Shown in pieces: positions 1 through 12,482 of a stretch of 64,000 nucleotides of DNA. The stretch is taken from positions 20,616,027 through 20,680,026 of the forward strand of contig JAMKCF010000004.1 of NCBI GenBank assembly GCA_023634235.1, written 5' to 3'. The number at the start of each line of letters is the position of its first letter. Positions within the stretch are counted from its first letter, which is position 1. The notes under the pieces were generated by a model that was given only the letters and a program-made list of their open reading frames with translations, was not told the origin of the DNA and ran no database searches. The DNA is from Pisaster brevispinus (Eukaryota > Echinodermata > Asteroidea > Forcipulatida > Asteriidae). The translations under genes were made by a program, and so were the position numbers.

Positions 1-734
1 GCACACACATGATAATAAATGCATGGAGGCTCTCCATGGATGTTGTGCACGATCTTTTTTAAACCAAAGTTGCAAGAAAAATGCAGCCCTATTTTCAGTA
101 CAAGTCAAATAATTACGAAACTTATTTGCAATGAGGTCACGCGATAGAGCTACATTATTATTGATAGTCGAATCTTTCGTAAACAGGAAGAGGTGAACAG
201 AGAATGGTCCAATGCGCATGAGCATACGTCAGCCCATCCTAGCGCATTTGGATGAGGCGCTGGGACCAAGCACAGGTGGTCCGATTTCAAGGAAAGCTAA
301 GATTGATTGCAAATCTGGATCAATCTTATTTGCTTGAGAAAATGTGATGTCACAGTACAAATTGCATGGTGATATTGAGAAATCATCTTAAGATCCTACT
401 GTTTTGTGAAATCCAGCCCTCAGGGTACCAATTACAAAGAGCTGCAAACATATAAAGTTTTGTTTTTTTGTTTTTTTTTGCAAGTCGCCAGACACACAAG
501 GCCTGAAGGCCACTTCAAGGTGTGGGTTACCCCCTTTACAGTCCATACGGATGTAGGCTTGGGTATCATCCAACAGAAGCCTGACTGGTAGAGCAGAAAG
601 CACTACCTCCCCAACTTGCTATTTTGAGCACAATTGCTAGAATAAGGGTACCGGCCAAAATACCACGTCACATGCATCAATGGCGGCTGGTTTCCTGCTT
701 ATTTTGGCTGAGGAGATTGTTTTGTAAGCATTCC

Positions 735-1103
735 AGTAGCGTAACTGGGGCGGGGGGGGGGGGGGGGCACGGGGGCGTGCTCCATAATTGATGTCCGTGG
801 ACCCTTCCTTGTTGAAATCTGGATTAGTGAGATTTACAATTAACAAAATAAAATAATGCGTTTTATGAGCTTTTATGTAGTAATGTAACTGCTTTTAAAA
901 CTATTTTTCTATTTACACGCACAAACAATATGCTATATTTGTTTTCACTTCTGCTTTAGGTTCTTACCAAAAAGAAAATGACATAAAAAGAGCGATGGAA
1001 AGGGGCTTTAAAATACAAAATGAATACGAATGGCCAGGATGCCATCAGAAAAAAATGGTGCACCCCTTGCGCCCCGGATATGTTACCCCTGGGTTACGTC
1101 GCT
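735..1103. repeat. MITE-like element with GCGTAAC/GTTACGTCGC ends and internal poly-G
   Basis: The left end reads AGTAGCGTAACTGGGG and the right end CCCCTGGGTTACGTCGCT, which are imperfect inverted repeats about 370 bp apart. A run of about 19 G lies just inside the left end. A second element of the same design is at 36395-36723. No transposase frame is inside, so it would be non-autonomous. Confidence 0.5.
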
Positions 1104-3336
1104 GATTATTGCCCGCAGAGCTGCTCTGTGAAATTGGGCTCAGCTTTGAAAACAATTAAAAGTAAGAGAGAGAGAGAGAGAGCTAGTAGTTGTTTAATAA
1201 AATTTAAAGGAGAAAAAATAGCTGCCTGACGATTAAATGGTTAACGTGTGGTTGACACTATTTTTTACAAACTTTTGTGGAGTTAATTAAATAAGGGGTG
1301 AACATTGACCTTAAATAATTATTTCCGCTGTTCAACACAACTCATCGCCGCCATTCGTGAAGCCTTTGATTGACCTCGCGTGCCTTGAATTGACACAGTT
1401 AACCAGGAAATTACGCAAACTCATCTAATAAAATGACAAATGCTAATTGACAAATGCTGATAAAAAATACTACTATAGCAAAGAAATAGTCAAATAATAA
1501 ACGTAAAATAAAAACAACAAAAACATGTTTGTATATATAGACAGTAAATAGATTCTGATATTTTGGGCAATTTGTGCAACTCTAAGGAACTGTACAAATT
1601 AAATTGGTAATTTTCTCTTGTTTTTTGCTGTTGTTTGACCGTTCTACTTCAAATGGGAAGCCCTTACAGATACTCAGGTCTAATTTTTGGCCGATTAGAC
1701 CTGAAAATTTAAATTTACATTGTTTTAAATGTAGCTTTTTCAATGACTCGACTAAAAGTTGTAAGCTTTTATTTAAGTTATTGCACGAAAAAAAAACTCG
1801 CAAATGACAAGAAGTAGTTCGCGACTGGTCGAATTATTGTCGGAATCCCGACATTCTCTCACGTCATTCAGCCATGTACGAACAATTTTGCATGTTTTAT
1901 TGTTTGTTTGTTTGGGTGGGTTTTTTGCAATGTCCGTATGCATTTTGCGGACATATTTCGTTTTGAAACAGCAACATCTGTCAAAATTCGTCCAGAGAAA
2001 ATCAAAACACTTCGGTGAAAATCTGGCCATGCAACTTTGATAGACAAATACATCGTGGCTTATGAAAAAATTTTTCATTTAAACTCACTAGTTTTCACTA
2101 AACACACCGTACAACCAAAAAACAAAACCAAGATGGACACGTTTAGTGGGAAAAAATGGTTTATGTTTCTAAGGTATTTTGGTCATTCAGTTTCTCCTCT
2201 ACTTTGCCAGTGTTTCAGAACGAATTAGTATCAAATTTGTTCAGCAGTGACATTTTATTAAAATCTCTTTCATCGTCTTTTTAAAAACGTTTCGAAATTA
2301 CTTATGGAACCAAAGGAAGAGGCAAATCCAAAGCTAATGATGGGGAAAGGCTGTGGTGCTTACATGACAATGGGTTAAAGGGTTCACATGAACATTAAAT
2401 GACCCATATAGTTGCTGTTGATATTGTCCCTTCTACGCACCAATGACTTTTAGTCCTAATTAATTTTTGAAAGAACGCGTTGCATGCAATATTTATTGTA
2501 ACAGAGCTCATCATTTCACAGGAGGATTTCATACATTACGTCTGATCACGCAGTAAGCTATTTTTGTAGTGAAATCTAAATTAAACGTTCGTTGCGCATT
2601 GGGTTACAACTGCGACTATTTTAGTTTATTCGATCAGAAGATTTCTGGGAAACTGCATAATGTCAGGGCTCGCAAGAACTAGGAGTGTCAAATGGTATTA
2701 ACGTTAATCATTGTGTCTTTCTGATAGAGGATACCTAAACATATAGGGCTCATCGTACGGTTGCATGTTCATTATTACACTGGGAAATTTGAATGAAAAC
2801 TGCAAAAAATGTTGTTTATCTTGTTCTCTGTTTCTTAATTAATTTACCTCCACATTAAATTCTTAAAAGGCAAATCGTTTCCAAGATACTCAGTAAATAT
2901 CCAGTTCTGAAGCTAGATGTTCGATTTGTTGGGCAATTTACTATAATGTACCATTTTCCCATACATTAAAAACCAATGAATGTAATCTGCAACTGTAACG
3001 TGACTGCTTGCTGGAGGGGAAAAATTAAAGTGTTCGGTATTTTAATATTGATATCGGTTGAAGAAGCCAGTACGGGTAGATGAGAAAATGAATAAAGGAA
3101 GGAAGTCAGATGATGGGCCGAAACCATTGAGACACCTACTTGAAGCAGATTAGAATTCAAGATGAGTTTATCGTGGTTTAACAAAAATTGCTTATTTATT
3201 TATAAACTTTGAGCACCCTGGAAGGTCCATAATGAATGCTGTGGAATGATTGGACTTGCTGGCTCAAAGTAAATATAGCTGCCCAATTTTGTAACGTGAA
3301 GCATTTTTACAATTTTGGGGTGGACAAAGAAGAAGA

Positions 3337-3402
3337 ACAACGAATGGGATTAGAACCTGCGGTTTACGGGCCGTTGTGATACCACATGAGCCGTCTAGCC
3401 CA
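3337..3402 (-). mobile_element. Degenerate tRNA-like (SINE head) fragment
   Basis: On the minus strand the block has an A-box-like TCATGTGGTATC and, about 30 bases later, a B-box-like GGTTCTAATCCC. It does not fold into a complete cloverleaf and no tail repeat is obvious, so a worn tRNA-derived SINE head is more likely than a tRNA gene. Confidence 0.35.
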
Positions 3403-4690
3403 GATTTTATTTGTATTATTTCATCAAAATGGATGCTCGTGTGTCATTGACGCAGCATTTTCAAGTATGTTTTCCTCAGACCATTTTTCGAAACCAATGT
3501 CTCGGCTTAGGCTCCTTGTTGGGCTCCGTCAGTATTCTTTTAAAATGTACAATTTTGGTATGAGACTTCAAACGGTCAAACAGTGCCCAAGCCGGAGCCG
3601 CGGGGCTAAGCCATGCTTTCGAAAACGGCCTCAGTCAGTCATCATTTTGTCGATACTCGATCAGAGTTGAAGCAAAAGTCTATGTGTGTGGGGAATTAAG
3701 CCAAAGTACACGAGGCTATTATTCTATTTCACTTGCAATGCTGTACTTCCATTACTTTTTGAACTGGTGTTTTGTAAATGTGCATTTTATTGTCTAGAGA
3801 TAGAAAATAATAAATAAGTTCCTTGTTTTTTAATTACTATAACTTCGCCTTTATCAAAGACACATTATTGCTGTACATTTATAAGTTGGATACACAAGTT
3901 GGATATAATTCGAAAAATAAATAATGGTAATTTTCCTTTAAAAAATACCCAAATGTTGTAACAATGTCCATAGATTATGCACTGTTTTTTTGCCATTCCA
4001 GTCAGGATGATTAATTGCGATGTTGTATTGGAGTTGTGTTACCTTCGGCAGTGCAGATGAAGCAGTGACGTTTCGTTCGTGCACACTCCGTTGTAACGTT
4101 AAGCTACCCCTAGGGCCCAGCGCCCATCCACTCGCTTCATGTGCTATTGAGGGAGCCCTTTGCACACACATGGAAGTTTGTCAGCTTGATGAGATTTTAA
4201 TCATGCCTTCTTGCAATTTCACGAACATAAGCAGGACGTTGCATCGAGGGGACCTCGCGGTCTCTGTTGTTTTGTTCTGTCTGATTGTTTTGTGTGTTTT
4301 TTTCGTGCTTCACCCTGGCTTTCCGATTGTTTTTCTGTTTCGTTATACTTCACTTTAACTCTATACCAGAGTCAGGAGGAGTGGTAAAATGGCCACCGCC
4401 GGAACCCTTCGCGCTTTATGATGCAAATTGGATTGACTTTCCCTAGATCCAGTGTGTAATAGATCAATGATATGTAATTCAATGGCCCCTATAAGGTCAA
4501 ACGACCCATTTCGCCTTTAGACCTGGTCGGCTACGTCATATTCAAGGAAACAGCAATTGTTCATAACTTAGGAACTTTTATTTGAACATTTTATGATTTT
4601 ATAAACCAAATTTTACAATTTCCCTCTACAAGCATTCACAGAACTTACGAATGGTAAGCCAGTCTTATAAAGACAATTTGGCTGTCTGCA

Positions 4691-4710
4691 TATAAAGCGC
4701 CCCTCCCACT
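4691..4710 (+). promoter_or_regulatory. Possible TATA promoter of the Ig-domain gene
   Basis: TATAAAGCGCCCCTCCCAC combines a TATA box with a GC-box-like stretch about 500 bp before the ATG at 5199. A CCAAT motif also lies at 4999-5005. Start-site position is inferred only; an upstream noncoding exon cannot be excluded. Confidence 0.3.
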
Positions 4711-5198
4711 TTCGTTGCTGTTGAATATGCCCTATTTTGTATTTTGCACACAAAACAAAATGAAAATGTTAGGTCCATGTTGTCACAGAAATGCGTTTAT
4801 AATTCGCACGTGCAACAATCAGGAAATTGCAAATTGGAAAAAGTCAAGTTAGTAAGGAGATAGTCGTTGCCTTTGATCTACACGGTCCAACTTTCTCGCT
4901 TTAAATTTAGTTTCTGTTTGCATTAGAAGTGCTTTGTGTGACAAAAGATAATGTAGCATTCCGGAAACCGCAGTTGTGTTCAATATCAGTTATATCCGGC
5001 CAATGAGGACGCGCTTCTCCCCGTGTTGAGTTCATTTCAATCATTAAGTGTAACTTCGACACTCCCTTATGTCACCTCATGTCATTATTGTGGCGTATAT
5101 CAGGAATCATTTACGGCAAGCTCTTTGGTCTGACATTCGTGTACATGTACACGGTCAAGTGATATACAGCCATGTAACAAAAGTCGTCCTTTATCAAC

Positions 5199-6734
5199 AT
5201 GTCTGTTCAAAGTAATCAGTTTCGAGTGTGGTGCGTTATTACCAGTATTCTTCTGTGTTTCTACGCTGTACGAGCGACCACTACCCTCAACAGAACGGTT
5301 GAAATCAACACTAACGAGGTAAACAGCATTGTCCTGCACTGCCCGGTAGATACGCTGTCTGACCACCAGGATGAAGCCCATCTCGTTGTACAGTGGGTTA
5401 CGCCAAACTTTCTGTTCGTCTCGCAAACGTCTATCGACCAGGAGAGTGGAATGTTCAGAGGAGACCGCAGGTTGAGGTTGACCTCAAATGGCTCACTGGG
5501 AATTCGCCCGCTTTGTTCCCTTGACTTTGGAGATTACCAATGCCTTGTACGTAGAATGAGTATAAACGGTACCCGACTATCCATCTCCGATGCAACTGTG
5601 TCTTTAAAATTGCACGTGGATATTGCGGAGGAATTCAAGGCAGATTATTGTAATGTGACCGACTCCAGCATTAATAACATTACGATCTTGGTAGGCATAG
5701 TATTGTTTATAGGTGGAGCTATTTTCGGTATCATATCTGTGTTTTGTGTATACCGTACTGTGAAACGATGTCGGTTATTTTATTACCGGAAGACGGTGGC
5801 ACGGCTTCGCAAAGGTAGCGTTCATGAACTATCAGCACGAGGAGGGTCAGTCAAGAATACCACGCAGGGAGGGTCAGTCAAGAAGAATTCCACACACACA
5901 AATGTTGCACCTGAAGATCCCAAAGAAGCGTTTGTTATGTATACCAACCCATTACAAGACGAGCCTAGTTTTCATGGTTACATGGCTGATCCATTCCCCC
6001 CATCTCCACCACCGAGACTGCAGTATCAAAGCAGCAGCCTGGCAGTCTCCCAAGAGCTGGGCCTTACACCCGGTCTATCATTTGCAATTCACGCTAGCTC
6101 ACTACAAGAGCTTCACACTACTGGCTTTGATGATCCTTTACGAGATCGACTACACACATGGAATACAAAGAAGTGTTTTAAAAATGACACAAATCCGTTT
6201 GGTATCAAGAAAAATCAAGAACAAGTTGACAGTTGCAACTCTAATGCGAAAAACGACGTGAAAAGGAACCATATTTCAACGTCGTCCTCAGTAAAAACGC
6301 CAACCTCTTCTGGTGATTATGAAATGATAACCCAAGTTCTTAAACCTCCATCATTGGTAGTCGAGTCAGAAGACATCCACGAGGGCTCGAAAAATACACC
6401 CAGTGATGCTTACCTCCTGCCTTCGAAGGCACACCGGTCTCTAGAGGACTTCCCCTTGCCCCCACCGCCGTTGACATCATCCGAATGTTTAGGGGCAGAC
6501 AGTTGCTCTCATGCAAGCCTACCACTTCCCCCGGCCCCGCCACCATTGGGGAATGACACTTTAAATCCACGAAATATAAACACAGGCAGCAAGAGTATAA
6601 CACTGCAGAACACATGGCCAAAGTGTGTATCATCAAGGAGAAGATATCATTCCATTTCAGGAGCACGGGAACCACCCGATTATCTGGAAATAATAGCATC
6701 AGCAGACTGCATACATCTCAGTAACATTAATTAG
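5199..6734 (+). CDS. Single-pass Ig-domain membrane receptor-like protein, 511 aa, single exon
   Basis: I do not recognise a named orthologue. Residues 1-26 form a signal peptide (ITSILLCFYAVRA). An Ig V-like domain follows: Cys48, a core Trp66 in VQWV, and the DFGDYQC motif carrying the partner Cys115. Sequons at Asn31, 97, 123, 152 and 160 suggest glycosylation. A hydrophobic helix at about 160-185 (ITILVGIVLFIGGAIFGII) ends in basic residues, so this is a type I membrane protein with a 325-residue cytoplasmic tail. The tail has proline-rich stretches (PFPPSPPPR about 265-273, PLPPPPL about 419-425, LPLPPAPPPL 441-450) and tyrosines in YEMI (374), YLLP (405) and YLEI (495) contexts, which by analogy could bind SH3/EVH1 and SH2 domains. 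The frame is intact from ATG to TAG with no intron; a surface recognition or adhesion role is inference. Other frames over this region are shadows. Confidence 0.85.
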   Translation: MSVQSNQFRVWCVITSILLCFYAVRATTTLNRTVEINTNEVNSIVLHCPVDTLSDHQDEAHLVVQWVTPNFLFVSQTSIDQESGMFRGDRRLRLTSNGSLGIRPLCSLDFGDYQCLVRRMSINGTRLSISDATVSLKLHVDIAEEFKADYCNVTDSSINNITILVGIVLFIGGAIFGIISVFCVYRTVKRCRLFYYRKTVARLRKGSVHELSARGGSVKNTTQGGSVKKNSTHTNVAPEDPKEAFVMYTNPLQDEPSFHGYMADPFPPSPPPRLQYQSSSLAVSQELGLTPGLSFAIHASSLQELHTTGFDDPLRDRLHTWNTKKCFKNDTNPFGIKKNQEQVDSCNSNAKNDVKRNHISTSSSVKTPTSSGDYEMITQVLKPPSLVVESEDIHEGSKNTPSDAYLLPSKAHRSLEDFPLPPPPLTSSECLGADSCSHASLPLPPAPPPLGNDTLNPRNINTGSKSITLQNTWPKCVSSRRRYHSISGAREPPDYLEIIASADCIHLSNIN

Positions 6735-6842
6735 GCGTTGGAATGTGAGACATTTTTTCGACAACTTTCTCTATTTTTCAAAGCTCGATTTGTTCTGACA
6801 GTTTTAGCAAACATTTCAGTGCTCAGAATGGGAGACTTGAGA

Positions 6843-6973
6843 CTTTTGGGGACGCTAGGTGGCAGCAGACTAACCAGGTAAATTTCCATTGTTTACATGG
6901 ATGAGCATGCACACAATTCTGAGAACAATGGATTTTACCTGGTAAGTCTGCTGCCACCTAGCGTCCCCAAAGC
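6843..6973. repeat. Foldback element (about 50-bp arms) after the Ig gene
   Basis: The left arm 6843-6893 and right arm 6924-6973 are near-perfect reverse complements (core GGGGACGCTAGGTGGCAGCA) around a 30-base loop. It starts about 110 bp past the stop at 6734, so it may lie in the 3' UTR and form a stable hairpin in the transcript. A worn piece of the same repeat (GGTGGCAGCAGAC) is at about 61287. Confidence 0.75.
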
Positions 6974-7593
6974 GTATCATGCAAATACGGATTGAAGGTT
7001 TGTGAGTCAGTGTTTTAGGTTGTACATTATTGAAGTAAAACTCGACACTAAACATAATGTAAAGACATCTTCCAAAAGGAACAATTTGTAAAAATTATGG
7101 AGGATTTTAGCGATCGACAACAGACAGGATTAGGTCATTATGTTGTAACATTGAATTTTCGTTCAAACACAAACACCCAAGTTTATCGACCACCCATTGA
7201 TGAGGACTTTTCTATCCCATTGTTTGGGGTTGGGACTATTTTTTAGTGACGTCCCCATTGGTTTTGTACACGAAAGCGAAGCCAATTAGATGTTCTCGCT
7301 CCGTCAAAACACCCGGATTCATTTCGTTTTAAGTGATTCCTTGGTTTCCAACAGGTACAGCCAGCCACGCTCAAAAACACCCGCGGTGTTTGTCAAACCA
7401 GTGAATAGAAGTGAAAAATCCGTATGTTTCCTGCGCATGCGTGGATTTGCTTTAGTCTTATTTCAGACCACAATTTGTATATCTTTTATTATCCTGCCTT
7501 CGCTATGTACAAACCGTTATTGATGCACTCAGACTAATACACGTAAGCAGTTCAGTAGCCAAGGCTATAGAAGTGAAAACAACATCAAAGACT

Positions 7594-7840
7594 CTACCCT
7601 CTAAAACTTCCGGGTCAGTTTTTGATCTGCATCCGAGTTCCTGGTGCCGGACACATTTCTGGATCAGTATGACCCGGAATCTGGGTACATGACCGAGAAA
7701 AGGATAAAACGGACGTAGAATTCGAGTTAACAATCCCCCTTTGTAACCACTTTCCGGGTCAGTCTGGCCAAGAAACGGGTCAGAGCCCCCGTGGGACCCG
7801 GAATCCGCGTCCATACTGACCCGGAAGTTTTCATGGTGTA
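7594..7840. repeat. MITE-like element with ACTTCCGGGTCAGT ends
   Basis: The left end (AAAACTTCCGGGTCAGT, from 7603) is repeated as its reverse complement at 7815-7832. Internal copies of CCGGGTCAGT and GACCCGGAAT lie in both orientations at about 7669 and 7765, so the whole unit can fold. A 121-codon minus-strand open frame over it is a by-product of the repeat. Confidence 0.6.
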
Positions 7841-9500
7841 ATCGCTTGTAGCATGTTATGCAAAACAACTTTTCAAACTTTCATAGATGAGTGTATAATG
7901 CATTTTACAGACGTTTAAAGTTAAGCTGGACCATTTTACAGTTCACTTGACTCTCTTTATAATATTTAACAACAAATTCTTTAAGTAAATCGCAATGGTA
8001 TGCATTTTTTCTCAGATAGATGACTGAAATAATCTTGAAGAATAATATTTCCTCCCTGTTAATTGCTTGAGGCTCACACCAAAACCACAATTAACCTTGT
8101 AATCACAGCTATGATATTAAAAGCTAATTTTGCTGGCAGAGCAACGAGTATATTTATTAAGTTATTCGTATACCGTATGAGGTTTTGAGCCTGCGTTAGT
8201 CCGCTTTTTAAAAATTTACATTTTGCATCCAAATAAAGATCAATGGCCAAATATCATAGGATTCGAATCATTCAGCTGACCAGAGAATTTATGAGATTAC
8301 CTTTAATAGTATAGGCCTACTAACTACCTTGTGTTTGGAAAACACAAATGCAATTTCGCTCAGCTTCCGCCAGCCTAACCGGTACTTTACTTTTGGATTC
8401 AGGTAAGCATAACCGGTACACAATCAAACTCTGAACGTTTCAAATTACTTGCGTTTTGTATTCACCATGAGGGTAGAATTCCACTCTGAAATGCTGGCTT
8501 TTGTTTGAATTTGTGAATTTGAAACTATTACAAAAAAAGACAACCTTTTTTCTTTAACACGTGTTTCATCGGCTATGTGCGGTGTCATGTCACTTTCAGA
8601 CTCATTGCCGATCAAGTTTCGAACCCTCATTTCCTTTTTGCGTCACTGTTTCGTTTTCCATCCTTTCTAGAGAAGGTGTTACCGTAATCACAAGCTTTAA
8701 AAACACAGCTAAGCAAGATGCAGGGGTCTATTTCCCCGTTATGGCTCCGATTTTTGCATTATTTCAACTAGGCTTTCAAAGTGAACAAAATAAAGAGCTA
8801 GCGTACAATGGCCACATTTTTTATTTTAATAATCCAGAAAAACAGTTCACGGGATGTGGGGCTCGGGAAATTTGACCCATCTCCGGTTACCAACCATTCT
8901 TTGGTTAGTAAACCAAGCATGATGTGTAGACTGGTTTCCATTCACACCACACTATAGTCTCCAACCACATGCTTTCATTATTAAGACCGAACGGTCATGA
9001 GCGTGAAGACACATGACTTGCAAACAATGGTATGTTTCTGTTTTATTCAGAACGGAAGCCGACAAAGTGACTTCCCTGTTGCATTCATCAGGAAGTCTTG
9101 ACTCCATTTTCTTCATAATGGTCCAATAAACATTTTATGTTTCCCACATAATCACCGCTGATACTTTGAGCATTACATCTCCAGATACTACAACCCCGAT
9201 GGAAACAATAGAAAGTCTTTTTTTTGGGGGGGGGGGGGGGGGGGGTGTGATGCACACAAATTGGATTGAGGTTATGTTTCTACACAAATTGATGGTAACA
9301 TTCAGATAATTATTGAGAAAAACCATGATCTTATATAAACAACGCACGGTACGGTGAGTGATCCTTCAAAAAATGCTGACTGAATTCCCCAAATTGATGT
9401 TTCTTCCAATGGCTGCACGGTTTCCTCTTGGACACGTTTTGATGCTTAATTCTCTTCTCGAACAACATGATTCACTCTTTTGTTACGGGTACCGATAATT

Positions 9501-9783
9501 ACGGAAGCATGAAAGGGACATTGAGAGAGAGAAAACAAATTGAAGTCATAAATATGACTTGCATCTCATAATTATGACATAGTACAATTCATAATAATAA
9601 CTTATAACATGACTTAATTGGCAAAAATCACTATTATGATATAGACTAAATCATAATATATGATTTAAGTCATACTTGTGACGTGTACTAAGCCACTTGT
9701 ACTCAGCCATAACTATAACTATGAGATATAAAGTTACAATTATGACTCTTTAATTTTTCTCAACGTAACTTTAACGCTTCCGT
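9501..9783. repeat. MITE copy 1, TACGGAAGC...GCTTCCGT ends, CATAATTATGAC-rich interior
   Basis: The left end (ACGGAAGCATGAAAGGGACA) and right end (AACTTTAACGCTTCCGT) are inverted repeats. The interior is built from variants of the palindromic motif CATAATTATG with AAGTCAT. It is clearly related to the element at 38482-38787; a solo end lies at 10483-10503. Confidence 0.7.
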
Positions 9784-9901
9784 TCATAATCATGCACTTC
9801 ACTGAGATTGGCACTTTACCTTCCTGTCGCTCCTCACGCTGTCTCATAATAAGGTTAAACGTACCATGCCAAGACCATTTTGAAATGGAATCACGGTTTT
9901 T

Positions 9902-10143
9902 GAGCCCAATTTCATGGCTCTGCTTACCGTAAACAAAGAATCGGCGCTTACGGAGGCAGGGAATTCCGCGCTCATGTCAAGCGCATTTCACACGGGTTAA
10001 CAGGGAGTAGATACTTGTGCGCGTGCGTACTCATACATTCTTCGCTTACACGGCTAGTGCAGAAATTCGGCGTTTGCACAGTAGTAAGCGAAAAATGGTG
10101 ATCGCAGGAATCGGTGGTAAGCAGAGCCATTAAATTGTGCCCA
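9902..10143. repeat. Foldback element of the GGGCCCAATTTCATGGCTCTGC family
   Basis: It begins GAGCCCAATTTCATGGCTCT and ends AGAGCCATTAAATTGTGCCC, with GCTTACCGTAA/GGTAAGC inside both ends. Other members are at 53641-53891 and 59509-59758, with partial ones at 61016-61147 and 61721-61833. No coding capacity. Confidence 0.7.
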
Positions 10144-12482
10144 GCGGATCAATTGCCTTGCTATCAGATTTCATAAAAGGTGGCATCGAATGTATTCAAC
10201 TGAAGTTGAATGCTTCTTGCCTCTGGTAAATCGCTATGGGCAATGTCAATTAATACAGCAAATCTATACCCGCCATCACACTGTCAAACTAAATATTGCA
10301 ACTGGGAGCATGCAAGAGCAGAATTCAGAATTTGACTGATCCATCATCTGAACACACTTGTTTGTTTGATCTCCACTCTACTCTGTAGTTAAGAAAATTA
10401 CACTCCCCGTCCATTAGGCTCGCGTTGTTTTTTGCACTGATTTTGCGACATTTGCGTGACCCGGATTTCCAAACGAAATTGTTGTCCCTTTAAAGCTTCC
10501 GTAGACACAGATCATTCTGTTTTAAAACGATCAAACAAACATTACACGAACTTTCGCACTTGATTGCCACAGACAAAGACAATGTACAAAATACATAACA
10601 TGCAAAATTGCTTGTACGTGGCTGATGGACGTGATACCAACAAATAATCCATGTAGTTTTTAAATTAACTACACTTATCATTGGAGGATTTCGTTCTCAT
10701 GCAGTACCATAAAATGACAGCTTACAACTTCTCGAATCTTCATTAAAATAGATATTCAAAATTCTAACCGAAATGTTTTGGTCAAATTGGCAAAAAATCG
10801 GACGTACATGTTTAAACAACTATCTAAAATGAGATGTTATAATTCATAAAAACACTTCGTGAATGTTTGTAAGTCTAAAATGTCCCAAACCGTCCATTTT
10901 GGATATACTTTGTTTTCGGGTCGACATGTTTTTAAACACGGTGTTGCTTTACACAAACATTTTCAATATCATCCATCACAACTGTGGATTTATGCTGTTT
11001 CGTTTCTTGTTCTGTGTGAATAAGCTTAAAATTTTACACACACTTCCTAGTAGTGGAATATATAAATCTTTAGAATTCTCATGTGCAGACACTTATTGCT
11101 AATAATAATTATCGCTCCATCAACAAGAATTACATAGCGCACCATATCCCCCTCCCCTACCCCCCCCCCCCAAATAAGGCAAATAAGGCCAGAAATACAT
11201 CTGTTGCATACGTCACAATGTTTACGATAACAAGTTGAGTCTAGTTGGAATGTTTAAATGCATGGCTATTCTATTTGTACATTTTGTTGTCTGCGGTGTT
11301 TATTTTAGTAAGCAAAAAGGGGGGAAATAATAATAAAATAAAGACTCAAGTTTTACCTTATTTATTTTTAATTACAAAACTCCAAATTGACCCTGAGTGC
11401 TAGATGGTCGACCGGAAGCACTTGATGAAGAAGGTCAATTGGTCAATTTGGCAATGAACGGAAGCCGAGTTACATTTGGCACGCATCTCTGATAGGGTAA
11501 CCAGGATGCCTTACCGAGTTGCAAACAATAGATGTTGGTTTATCTTTATTATAACTGTCTTATAACTTGATGGAAGCGCTCACTTTAGAATGTACAGACG
11601 GCATGCAGCTCATAAACTCCAGCCCCCCCCCCCCCCCACACACACCCGGGCTTCCGGTGTTCGTGCGCTTATGAAGTTTGGTTGAAGACTACAGTCAGAG
11701 AATCACATCGAGTCCTATGCCCTTTTCGTTGCATGCACTGATCTCTATAGAGATCAGCGGTTGCATGCAGTCGACATTCGACGAAGTCTGCTTTTATGCC
11801 GCATGAGGGCGCTATACCAATCCGCTATACCAATCCTACGGCAATGTTAGGTTAATCCACAGGGTTAATACATGGTAATTTTTTACAGGAATTAACAAAA
11901 CTGACATTGGTTCTGCAAATCAATCATTTCAACTGGCAAAATATGATGTTTTGCACTTCTAGTGAAAACATGAAATTGAGCACAAAAGGCCAGTTTGATC
12001 GTAGAGCTCCAACAGTGAGTGATCCGTTGAAAACGAGGTGTCCAAGTTCGCACAAGGTGGTACCCATCCTCGGTTTAGGTACCAGGCAATATCAGTCTCT
12101 AGTCGACAACTTAATGGTTCTTGTAAAACCTTGGCTATGGCTGCTAAATCTTTGAAGAAAAAAACCCAACCAACCAACCAACCAAACAAACATTGATAAT
12201 ACAATATACCGGTAACGGGTCTCTAAAAAAGTTTTCTTCATAAAGTGTCTTGTAGATCTAGCTATAGCTGTCTATAACTTTGAATAATTGTTTTGGAATA
12301 AAGTACACGAGCCTGTACATTGATCAATTATCGTTAACTTTCTCTTGTTCGCAAACACAAGCAATGTATGCACCATTTTGATGCGGTTTCGAATTGTATT
12401 TGTATTGGTTGATTATACTTTTTTCTTTCTTTGATTAATTGACAGATGTTAATTTTGCATCGGGGATAAAGAATCATTATTT

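Larger units (their letters stand above)
1..4680. other. Intergenic region, no gene supported
   Basis: No open frame here has recognisable domains, splice context or length expected of a gene. The stretch is AT-rich and holds repeat debris: a poly-G element with inverted ends (735-1103), a GGGCCCAATTTCAT-family terminus near 1111-1147, an AG microsatellite at 1166-1182 and a tRNA-like block on the minus strand near 3337-3402. The rest shows nothing I can assign. Confidence 0.6.

Noticed and set aside
4020..4358. 112-codon frame with a hydrophobic C-terminus
   Set aside because: Has an ATG but no domain, no splice context and no homology I can recognise; most likely chance.
5824..6261. 145-codon frame inside the Ig gene
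   Set aside because: Out-of-frame shadow of the Ig receptor tail; basic low-complexity product with no domain.
7503..7868. 121-codon minus-strand frame
   Set aside because: Overlaps the ACTTCCGGGTCAGT foldback element; no recognisable content.
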